From UMGS1279 sp045630265 (lineage in GTDB: Bacteria > Bacillota > Clostridia > Oscillospirales > Acutalibacteraceae), in contig JAZQSV010000064.1 in assembly GCA_045630265.1 (NCBI GenBank), positions 1 through 64,000 on the forward strand: 64,000 nucleotides of DNA, written 5' to 3'. A model generated the notes under the pieces. It made no database searches and was not told where the DNA came from. It was given only the letters and a program-made list of their open reading frames with translations. This document shows positions 1 to 7,434 of this stretch, piece after piece (positions within the stretch are counted from its first letter, which is position 1; each line of letters starts with the position of its first letter). The position numbers were made by a program, and so were the translations under genes.

Positions 1-2266
1 CACAACAAGGTATACCTATAACGAGAGTATGGGGTATTTAAAAAGTGTTGTTGGCCCTAGAGAAAACCCAACAAACTATACATATAATGAAAGCGGGCAG
101 GTAACAAAGGTCACTGAGCTTTCGTCTAGTGTAAACTATTCTTATGGTTTCGCAAGACGCCTAAGCGGTATAACCTCTCCGTCGGGCACAAATTACATTT
201 TTTCTTATGATAGCTTCGGCAGAACAGATAGCATAAGAATAGGGGAAAGGACCTTAAGCGATAATAACTATAACAGCAACGGCACCGTGGCATCTACCGC
301 CTACGGCAACGGAACGGTATACAGCTACGGGTACGACAACCTTAACCGCAAAACAAGTTTTAGTATAAGGGGTGCACTTAAGGCCAAATATGTTTACGAC
401 GGCTATTCAAGACTGCTTGAGGTAATTGACCTAGATTTAAACAAAAAAACTAAATATAATTATGATATTCTAGGCCGTATTACCGGCGAAAAGACTATAT
501 CTACTGCAAATAGTCTCACAAAAGCCGAGCTTGGTATACGTTATGACGATTCCAAAAACCGCGTTGCAGGTTACGACGTAAATGTTGAGGGGATAGGAAA
601 GTCTACCGACTTTGTCTATGGCGAGAATAATATGGACCCTGATATTATAACCTCGGTAAAGCATAATGGAACACAAAGTATTGGTTACGGTTACGATAGC
701 TTAAACCGCCTAAGGACAAAAACACTAAACACTACTACACCCTTTGTAACCGAGTATGGCTATTTACAGGGTGCAACTGCAGACAAAACCACAACCCTTG
801 TTGAAACGGTTAAGAACGGTAATGATACCTTAACCTATCAGTATGATGACCTAGGCAATATTATATGCGTTTTTAAAAATGGTGAGTACATAGAGGGCTA
901 TGACTATGATATGAATAGCGTGCTCAGAATGTCCGCGAAAGGTAGTGACGTTTGGGTATATAACTACGATAACGGCGGGAATATTACAAGCGTTACTAAA
1001 AACGGTACAACAGTTAAATCCTACACCTATGGTGATGCAGAGTGGAAAGATTTATTAACCGGTTATAACGGTGAAACGTTTGTTTATGACGAAATAGGAA
1101 ACCCCATTACCTGGCGTGACGAGATGACCCTAGATTGGTGGGATGGCCGAAGACTTTCTTTGATAATGAAGGACTACGACCATATTTCCTACACCTACAA
1201 TGCTGACGGGCTTAGAAATTCTAAATACGTAACCGGCGTAACTACCGACTATTACTGGCTAAACGGCACTCTACAAGCCCAAAAAACCGGTAGCGAGTAC
1301 ATTGTTTTCTTGCACGACGAAAACGGTGTGGCCTACGGTTTCCTACTTAAAAACGGTGCCACCGAAGAATACTATTATTACGTATTTAACCTACAAGGTG
1401 ACGTTATAGGCATCCTTGACAGCTCCGGGACACAGGTGGTAGAATATACATATAACCCGTGGGGTGAAATACTGTCTATTACCGGCACAATGGCTGACAC
1501 CATCGGCCAGAAAAACCCACTAAGATACCGTGGATATTACTATGACAATGAAACGGGATTCTACTATCTAAGGTCACGCTACTATGATCCTGTGGTATGT
1601 AGGTTCATTAATGCTGACGGATATGTATCCACAGGGCAAGGTGTGCTTGGCAACAATATGTTTGCCTATTGTGGAAACAATCCGGTTAATCGTGCAGATC
1701 CTACAGGAACATTTTGGAAAGAACTATGGAATACATTTACTCAAACGCTTCAGCAGGCTAGTGGTTACTTTGCAGTAGCAGCAGGAGTGTCACAGGTAGA
1801 TACTCCTGTTCTTGGGCCAGCCGATATTGCATCCGGCATACTGTTGCTTGGTGGTTTGGTAGTTTGTGCTGGAATTGCTACATATACTACTATAACAGCA
1901 CCAACACCCACTATATCCATACCAAAAGTTGAAGAAAAAGATGAAGTGATTCCTGCTCCACCGCCGAGTAATGGCACAACTTATTACCATGTTACTACCC
2001 CAGATAATGCAGCAGCAATTATGGCTACTGGTGTCATGACTGGAAGCAAATGGGAAAGTGGTTATGTGTATGCTTGGAAGACAAATCCCAGCAAATACGC
2101 TATTGAAAATTCGGGAGCTCACATGGGTGTTACTATTTCCTTTAAAACTAGCGCATCATTTGTTATGGATACAGGCATAACGGATCCTAAGGTTCAAATG
2201 TATGGTCCGGTAGTTAGTACTGTGCCCGGACCAATAGTTGTTTGGGATGTTCAAATTGTGGGGTGA
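1..2266 (+). CDS. RHS-repeat polymorphic toxin, 3' part, with ADP-ribosyltransferase-like C-terminal tip
   Basis: The reading frame is open from base 2, so the gene begins before the window; an internal ATG at 29 is not the true start. The visible 755 or so residues are tandem YD repeats (YGYDSLNRL, YNYDNGGNI and similar) that build the RHS shell. The conserved core end follows (LRYRGYYYDNETGFYYLRSRYYDP, then FINADG and DPTG). After the core come a hydrophobic stretch, a Pro-rich linker and a tip of about 100 residues starting YYHVTTPDNAAAIM. That tip resembles the HYD1-type ADP-ribosyltransferase toxins of polymorphic toxin systems; this family call is by eye and uncertain. RHS proteins deliver such tips into competing cells. 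The following gene, 4 bases downstream, is the natural immunity candidate. Confidence 0.85.
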   Translation, partial: TTRYTYNESMGYLKSVVGPRENPTNYTYNESGQVTKVTELSSSVNYSYGFARRLSGITSPSGTNYIFSYDSFGRTDSIRIGERTLSDNNYNSNGTVASTAYGNGTVYSYGYDNLNRKTSFSIRGALKAKYVYDGYSRLLEVIDLDLNKKTKYNYDILGRITGEKTISTANSLTKAELGIRYDDSKNRVAGYDVNVEGIGKSTDFVYGENNMDPDIITSVKHNGTQSIGYGYDSLNRLRTKTLNTTTPFVTEYGYLQGATADKTTTLVETVKNGNDTLTYQYDDLGNIICVFKNGEYIEGYDYDMNSVLRMSAKGSDVWVYNYDNGGNITSVTKNGTTVKSYTYGDAEWKDLLTGYNGETFVYDEIGNPITWRDEMTLDWWDGRRLSLIMKDYDHISYTYNADGLRNSKYVTGVTTDYYWLNGTLQAQKTGSEYIVFLHDENGVAYGFLLKNGATEEYYYYVFNLQGDVIGILDSSGTQVVEYTYNPWGEILSITGTMADTIGQKNPLRYRGYYYDNETGFYYLRSRYYDPVVCRFINADGYVSTGQGVLGNNMFAYCGNNPVNRADPTGTFWKELWNTFTQTLQQASGYFAVAAGVSQVDTPVLGPADIASGILLLGGLVVCAGIATYTTITAPTPTISIPKVEEKDEVIPAPPPSNGTTYYHVTTPDNAAAIMATGVMTGSKWESGYVYAWKTNPSKYAIENSGAHMGVTISFKTSASFVMDTGITDPKVQMYGPVVSTVPGPIVVWDVQIVG
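1055..1620 (+). repeat. RHS core repeat, copy 1 (long direct repeat)
   Basis: This 566-base stretch encodes the last YD repeats and the RHS core end. It recurs at 3257-3822 with a constant offset of 2202 bases, no gaps, and only scattered, mostly synonymous differences. Similarity falls away just after the FINADG codons, exactly where the variable toxin tips begin. It is a ready substrate for homologous tip exchange. Confidence 0.9.
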
Positions 2267-2270
2267 AAAA

Positions 2271-2894
2271 ATGAAAATTAGCAATATTAGTATAAAAAAC
2301 GAAGGATATGTTTACTGCAAGTCAAGTTTTTATTCTGCTCAGGATAGTTTATCCAATTATTCGTGTTATACTTTTTCACCAGGTATAAACAAGTTGATTG
2401 GCGAAATCGACTCTGGTAATTGGGCTATAAGCTACTTGCTGTCTATGTATAAACATCGACCAGAAGATTTTGTTCTGTTTGAGCAACCCCAAATTGCTGT
2501 AAACAATAATTGGATTTCTTTAAATGAATTATCAGAGTTTTCTTGCTATATGGATAAATTAGATCCTTTGTTTTCTACTACCAATTCCGTAAAAGAACAT
2601 ATAATGCAAGGCTTAGACCATAGCAAATTAAACTGTTCATATGATGATATTAAGAATTTGTTTTATATAGATAGTGAACGTTTTGAGCGTCCCATCAAAG
2701 GTGTTGGGAATGAAATTTTTAAAGCTATGGCGGCTATAGGATTCTCCTATAAAAAAGAAATATTTTGTTTTCCGTGGTTAAGTAATAGACGTTTTGAGAG
2801 TTATCATGAGAACTTAACTACCTTATTACAAATATTAGAAAAATTAGGAAAAACTGTTATTATTCCTGTTGGAATATCACCACCAAAAACTTAA
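2271..2894 (+). CDS. putative immunity protein with degenerate ABC-ATPase fold
   Basis: The ATG at 2271 follows GGGGTGA, 4 bases after the toxin stop; the frame is open further upstream, but that overlaps the toxin end. The 207-residue product is soluble, with no signal peptide or membrane segment. Residues near 40-55 read PGINKLIGEIDSGNWAIS, which looks like a Walker A loop (GxxGSGKS) whose catalytic Lys is replaced by Asn. FVLFEQPQI could correspond to a Q-loop and EIFCFPWL to a degraded Walker B. Position directly after an RHS toxin tip suggests it neutralises that tip in the cytosol. The immunity role is inference; the ABC resemblance is by eye. Confidence 0.55.
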   Translation: MKISNISIKNEGYVYCKSSFYSAQDSLSNYSCYTFSPGINKLIGEIDSGNWAISYLLSMYKHRPEDFVLFEQPQIAVNNNWISLNELSEFSCYMDKLDPLFSTTNSVKEHIMQGLDHSKLNCSYDDIKNLFYIDSERFERPIKGVGNEIFKAMAAIGFSYKKEIFCFPWLSNRRFESYHENLTTLLQILEKLGKTVIIPVGISPPKT

Positions 2895-2910
2895 TAACTT
2901 CAAAAGCACA

Positions 2911-3108
2911 TTAAACAAACTTCCATTTCACGCTAACCACTTGCTGTTTTCCACCGTCAACTGTTTCTAAAAAACCAATTTCAATTTTTGAAATCAGCTT
3001 GTTTAGGACAAATGGTGTTAATTCCGTTACAGAATCACTCTCTGACGGTCTTTCTAAATTGTTCAATGGATAATTAGTGAAAAAGCAATAATAAGATTTG
3101 TTGGGCAC
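2911..3108 (-). pseudogene. remnant of large serine recombinase C-terminus
   Basis: A 65-codon frame opening on GTG without a clear ribosome binding site. The last 43 or so residues (VTELTPFVLNKLISKIEIG, then a KQQVVSVKWKFV ending) resemble the C-terminal segment of large serine recombinases (DUF4368-like: ELTPELLN-x-LIDKIEV ... YYNFI). The resolvase and zinc-ribbon parts are absent: upstream sequence on this strand has nothing recombinase-like before the RHS repeat begins. It is best read as a leftover of a mobile element lying between two RHS ends. A short unrelated ORF cannot be excluded. Confidence 0.4.
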
Positions 3109-3151
3109 AACAATATACGAAGCGAAAGAACGAGTTAGAGAGGAGTTGAGA

Positions 3152-3191
3152 GGAAAGATATATATTAAAATGATTATATCTTTCCTTTTTT
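3152..3191 (+). terminator. intrinsic terminator after the first RHS/immunity unit
   Basis: GGAAAGATATA (3152-3162) pairs with TATATCTTTCC (3175-3185), followed by a run of T. It would end rightward transcription of the RHS-immunity unit, so the second RHS end downstream is not simply read through. Confidence 0.7.
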
Positions 3192-3238
3192 CTATGTATG
3201 CTGTTAAAATTTTATTATTTTATATTAAACAATATTGA

Positions 3239-4519
3239 TGTGAAAAATATTGGAATTTAACCGGTTACAACGGTGAAACGTTTGTTTATGATGAAATAGG
3301 AAACCCCATTACCTGGCGTGACGAGATGACCCTAGATTGGTTGGATGGACGAAGACCTTCTGTGATAATGAAGGACTACGACCATATTTCCTACACCTAC
3401 AATGCTGACGGGCTTAGGAACTCTAAATACGTAACCGGCGTAACTACCGACTATTACTGGCTAAATGGCATTTTGCAAGCCCAAAAAACAGGTAGTGAGT
3501 ACATTGTTTTCTTGCACGACGAAAACGGTGTGGCCTACGGCTTCCTACTTAAAAACGGTGCCACCGAAGAATACTATTACTACGTCTTTAACCTACAAGG
3601 TGACGTTATTGGTATTCTTGACAGCAACGGTACACAGGTAGTAGAATATACATATAATCCTTGGGGCGAAATACTGTCTATTACCGGCACAATGGCTGAA
3701 ACAATAGGCCAGAAAAACCCCCTAAGATACCGCGGGTATTACTATGACAATGAGACGGGATTCTACTATCTAAGGTCACGCTACTACGACCCTGTGGTAT
3801 GTAGGTTTATTAATGCGGATGGACTGCTTTCTACAGGCACAGGCGTATTAGGTTACAATATGTTTACATATTGCAATAATAATCCGATATTGCTTACTGA
3901 TAGCACCGGCTCAAGACCAGTGGTTGGCGCAAGCATAAAGAATGAGACCACTGCAGAAAGAGAAGCGTCGTGCGCTTATATGAATATGATGAGCCGCCCG
4001 GCAAGTGTGCCTACGGGAACGGATGCTAATAACACTGGCCATTCAAGTGGTGGAGATTTGACGAACACTCAAATGCACGATAATGCAGAAATAATTCATG
4101 ATACACTAATAAATCAGGGGTGGACATCGAATGCGATTTGCGCGGTATTGGGCAATATGCAAGCGGAAAGCGTAACGATTAATCCCGGCAAGTATCAGGA
4201 TGGAGGCCCTGGATATGGCTTGGTGCAGTGGGATCCAGCATCAAAGTATTTAAATTGGGCAGCCCAAAATGGCTATGCAGACGATAGTTTGCAAGGACAA
4301 ATTAATTTTTTAACATATTCTATGCGCCCCGGACAAGGGGAATGGTTTAGGAACCCACAATACCCCAACTATTATTTATCTTATCAAGATTTCATTTCAT
4401 CAGACGCTTCGGTAGTTTACTTGACGCAAGTTTTTCTCTGGTCGTATGAAAGGCCAAGTATTGCACACTTAGACAATAGAATTAGGTATTCTACATATTG
4501 GTACAATTATTTCAATTAA
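3239..4519 (+). pseudogene. orphan RHS C-terminal cassette with phage-tail-lysozyme tip
   Basis: The frame opens after a TGA at 3236-3238 and joins RHS core sequence at 3257 with no upstream start codon; the first in-frame ATG (3326) lies inside the core and has no ribosome binding site. It is therefore a displaced tip, probably silent until recombined onto a full RHS gene. After the core (FINADG) the unique tip contains about 150 residues with ICAVLGNMQAESVTINPG and GYGLVQWDPASKYLNWA. These match the phage tail lysozyme family (Phage_lysozyme2), with Glu in QAES as the likely catalytic acid. The predicted action is peptidoglycan cleavage in the target cell envelope. Confidence 0.75.
3257..3822 (+). 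repeat. RHS core repeat, copy 2
   Basis: Colinear second copy of the sequence at 1055-1620, forming the 5' part of the orphan cassette. The left boundary is abrupt: sequence upstream of 3257 is AT-rich and unlike the RHS gene, consistent with a cassette displaced by insertion or duplication of a new tip. Confidence 0.9.
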
Positions 4520-4534
4520 GTATGGTGAGAAACA

Positions 4535-5245
4535 ATGAAGTTTTTTGTAAAACGAATATGCATATTGTGCTTTTGCTTACTGCTTTGTTTAAGTGGTTGT
4601 GGTAATAAACAAAATAAAACGTTAGCACCAAGCAGTAGTGATATTTCTATGTTGGGCTATGACGGAGTTTTATCTCAATATAGCAAAATAGTCAAAGAAA
4701 TTTTTTCGGGCAACTTTGAAGCAGAATATAATAGTAGTAGCAAGATATTTGTATCACCCGACCCCGTATTTGAATACGAATGGGGCTCAATGGTTATTGG
4801 AGTATATCAAAGCACCATATATAGGGAAAACACCTCGTTTGGATATATTTTAAAGGATATTGTTTCAAATGGTATTGACGAACTTTTTCTTGTTACTGAT
4901 GATTATACAATTCTTGCCGTTTTTACGTCAGAGCATAATAGTCCAAAATTATTGGGAGCGTATTGGCCCAGAAATCGCAGTGTATTGCTTGAAAACGGAG
5001 ACTTGTGCGTTTCGGGCACTTCGGGCGCCGAACTTTCGGAATATTCTATAGAAAGATTAAAGGGCTCAAAGCTTGAAAAGGTGAAAATTTTCGGTATTGA
5101 CGGCGACACGTATTATGAAAACGTTGATGGTGAACGTGTTTTAATAGATAATGCACGCTTTGAGGAGCTACGTACGCTTTATTGCCGTGACAATAATGCT
5201 AATGTGCTTCAAAAAGAACCAATTATAAAAATAACAAGCGACTAA
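4535..5245 (+). CDS. lipoprotein, candidate immunity protein for the lysozyme tip
   Basis: Starts 15 bases after the RHS cassette stop, behind GGTGAG. The 236-residue product has a Lys/Arg-containing n-region, a hydrophobic core (ICILCFCLLLCL) and a lipobox LSGC, so it should be a membrane-anchored lipoprotein facing the cell wall. The mature part has no family I recognise; it is mixed alpha/beta with no obvious repeats. An envelope-anchored protein directly behind a wall-degrading toxin tip fits immunity against that toxin, since the wall is where the lysozyme acts. The immunity role is inferred from position and topology only. Confidence 0.6.
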   Translation: MKFFVKRICILCFCLLLCLSGCGNKQNKTLAPSSSDISMLGYDGVLSQYSKIVKEIFSGNFEAEYNSSSKIFVSPDPVFEYEWGSMVIGVYQSTIYRENTSFGYILKDIVSNGIDELFLVTDDYTILAVFTSEHNSPKLLGAYWPRNRSVLLENGDLCVSGTSGAELSEYSIERLKGSKLEKVKIFGIDGDTYYENVDGERVLIDNARFEELRTLYCRDNNANVLQKEPIIKITSD

Positions 5246-5250
5246 ACAAC

Positions 5251-5290
5251 AAAACCCGCTTAACCTTTGATTTTAGGTTAAGCGGGTTTT
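5251..5290. terminator. bidirectional terminator between lipoprotein and pckG
   Basis: AAAACCCGCTTAACCT pairs with AGGTTAAGCGGGTTTT. The flanking A and T runs allow termination on both strands between the two convergent genes. Confidence 0.85.
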
Positions 5291-5308
5291 AGTTTGTTTA
5301 AATCTTAA

Positions 5309-7072
5309 TTACTTAAGGTTTGCTTTAAGGTTTTCAAGCTGGGTTTTGAGCTCTTCGGGGAGTCTATCGCCGAACTTCTTATAATGCTCAGTGATTTCCT
5401 CTGCCTCTTTTTCCCAAGCGTCCTTATCAACGGCAAGAATGCTCTTTAGAACGTCTGTATCCATATCAAGGTCGGTAAGGTCAAGGTCTTCGGGTCTGGG
5501 GATGTAACCGATAGCGGTTTCCTCAGCGCCTACTTTATCCTCACAGCGGTCGATAATCCAGTTAAGAACACGCATATTATCGCCAAAGCCGGGCCAGATA
5601 AAGTGGCCTTCATCATCAAGGCGGAACCAGTTAACGTTGAAAATCTTAGGAGCTTTGTCGCCAAGCTTTTTACCCATCTCGAGCCAGTGACGGAAATAGT
5701 CGCCCATGTGGTAACCGCAGAAGGGAAGCATAGCCATGGGGTCGCGGCGAACAACACCAACTGCGCCCGAAGCGGCGGCGGTTGTTTCAGAAGCCATTGC
5801 AGAGCCAACGAATACGCCGTTCTCCCAATCCTTAGACTGGTAAACAAGGGGAGCTAGCTTTGCGCGGCGGCCGCCGAAGATGATAGCCGAAATCGGAACA
5901 CCGCTCTGGCTCTCAAACTCGGGAGAAATGCAGGGGCAGTTTTTAGCGGGAGCAGTAAAGCGGCTGTTGGGATGCGCGCCCTTTTCGTCGCTTGTCTTGC
6001 CGTTCCAGGGATTACCCTTCCATTCAATAGCGTTTTCGGGAGGATTCTTATCAAGACCTTCCCACCAAACGGTGTTATTATCAAGGTTATGAGCAACGTT
6101 TGTGAAAATGGTGCCCTTCTTTGTAGATTCAAGTGCGTTGAAGTTGGATTTTTCGTTGGTACCGGGCGCAACACCGAAGAAGCCGTTTTCGGGGTTAATA
6201 GCCCAAAGGCGGCCGTCGGGGCCTATGCGCATCCAGGAAATATCATCACCAACCGTCCAAATCTTATATCCCTTATCGCGGAGATACTTGGGAGGAATAA
6301 GCATAGCAAGGTTTGTTTTACCGCAAGCAGAGGGGAACGCAGCAGCAACGTATTTAACCTCGCCCTTGGGATTTTCAATACCAAGGATAAGCATATGCTC
6401 AGCCATCCAGCCCTCTTTCCAGCCCTGGTAAGAGGCAATACGAAGAGCAAAGCACTTTTTACCCAAAAGCACGTTTCCGCCGTAGCCGGAGTTGACCGAA
6501 ATAATGGTGTTATCTTCGGGGAACTGGCAGATGTATCTCTTCTCCTCGTCAATATCGCAGCGGCTATGGAAACCACGTACCCAGTCGTTACTGTCACCAA
6601 GCACGTCGAAAACTTCTTTGCCAACGCGGGTCATAATAACCATATTAAGAACAACGTAGATAGAATCGGTTACCTCAACACCGATCTTAGCAAGAGGGGA
6701 ACCAACGGGACCCATAGAGAAGGGGATAACGTACATTGTACGACCCTTGTAGCTATCTCTTGCAATATCGTAAAGCATTTTGTATGCTTCTTTAGGATCC
6801 ATCCAGTTGTTTGTAGGACCTGCATTTTCTTTTTCTCTGGAGCAGATAAAGGTTCTACCCTCTACGCGGGCAACGTCGTTAACCTTTGTTCTGTGAAGAT
6901 AGCAGTCGGGAAGAAGCTCCTCGTTAAGCTTTACAAGCTCACCTGTTTCACAAGCTTCCTTTCTAAGAGCTTCAATCTGCTCTTCGCTACCGTCAATATA
7001 AACAACCTTGTCGGGGTTTACCAAGGCCTTGATTTCTTCAAGCCAAGCCAAAACGGATTTATTGTTTGTCAT
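5309..7072 (-). CDS. pckG: phosphoenolpyruvate carboxykinase, GTP type
   Basis: Interconverts oxaloacetate and PEP with GTP/GDP in the cytosol, linking the C4 pool to glycolysis or gluconeogenesis. The start chosen encodes MTNNKSV behind AGGAGTG; the open frame extends 23 codons further without family similarity. The product has 587 residues, near the usual length of this family. FPSACGKTNLAM is the GTP-type P-loop, clearly different from the GTGKTTLS loop of ATP-type enzymes. IIFGGRRAKLAPLV and GVFVGSAMASETTAAA are further family signatures. Many Clostridia use the ATP-type enzyme, so the GTP form is worth noting. It is monocistronic, with its own promoter at 7156-7184. Confidence 0.95.
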   Translation of the reverse strand: MTNNKSVLAWLEEIKALVNPDKVVYIDGSEEQIEALRKEACETGELVKLNEELLPDCYLHRTKVNDVARVEGRTFICSREKENAGPTNNWMDPKEAYKMLYDIARDSYKGRTMYVIPFSMGPVGSPLAKIGVEVTDSIYVVLNMVIMTRVGKEVFDVLGDSNDWVRGFHSRCDIDEEKRYICQFPEDNTIISVNSGYGGNVLLGKKCFALRIASYQGWKEGWMAEHMLILGIENPKGEVKYVAAAFPSACGKTNLAMLIPPKYLRDKGYKIWTVGDDISWMRIGPDGRLWAINPENGFFGVAPGTNEKSNFNALESTKKGTIFTNVAHNLDNNTVWWEGLDKNPPENAIEWKGNPWNGKTSDEKGAHPNSRFTAPAKNCPCISPEFESQSGVPISAIIFGGRRAKLAPLVYQSKDWENGVFVGSAMASETTAAASGAVGVVRRDPMAMLPFCGYHMGDYFRHWLEMGKKLGDKAPKIFNVNWFRLDDEGHFIWPGFGDNMRVLNWIIDRCEDKVGAEETAIGYIPRPEDLDLTDLDMDTDVLKSILAVDKDAWEKEAEEITEHYKKFGDRLPEELKTQLENLKANLK

Positions 7073-7155
7073 TTTCAAAGCACTCCTTTTAATATGGATT
7101 TTGCACCCAAAACCGCACCGTACACTACGCCTTGAGTACAACTTTTGCCTTATAA

Positions 7156-7184
7156 AGTATATCCTAAAAACCTAAAAATTGCAA
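7156..7184 (-). promoter_or_regulatory. pckG promoter
   Basis: On the minus strand, TTGCAA (7184-7179) and TATACT (7161-7156) are 17 bases apart. Just upstream (7211-7225) lies the inverted repeat TTAACA-ATC-TGTTAA, a possible regulator site. Confidence 0.6.
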
Positions 7185-7311
7185 TAGTTTTTTAAAACTT
7201 TGAAAGAAATTTAACAATCTGTTAAAAAGCCGCCAAGAGAGGAGCAAAAATAACTAATTTTGCACAAATAAAAGGGCAACAAAAAAGTTATAAATATGTT
7301 TGTATTTTGTC

Positions 7312-7364
7312 TTGCTTTTTGTGGCAGTATATGGTACAATGCAACCAAATACCAAAGGTATTTG
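7312..7364 (+). promoter_or_regulatory. glycosidase promoter with palindromic operator
   Basis: TTGCTT (7312-7317) and TACAAT (7335-7340) are 17 bases apart. A perfect 19-base palindrome, CAAATACCAAAGGTATTTG, occupies 7346-7364, right at the expected transcription start, where a repressor would block initiation. No regulator gene is adjacent. Confidence 0.6.
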
Positions 7365-7434
7365 AAAAAAAGGCGTAAAATTCGCCTAAAAAGGGATTTA
7401 AAATTTAAATCCGTTCTACTAGGGGGTAGAAAAA

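Noticed and set aside
1..5300. CRISPR array in the repetitive RHS region
   Set aside because: The repeats are coding YD repeats of variable spacing and sequence plus one long duplicate, not short identical repeats with unique spacers.
5972..7135. 387-codon open frame on the plus strand
   Set aside because: It lies wholly antisense to pckG, which has strong family motifs. The long frame is a by-product of pckG codon use, and no ribosome binding site or family motif is seen.
7211..7225. Rex site upstream of pckG
   Set aside because: TTAACA-ATC-TGTTAA has the half-sites in the reverse order and the wrong spacing for Rex, so it is only noted as an inverted repeat.
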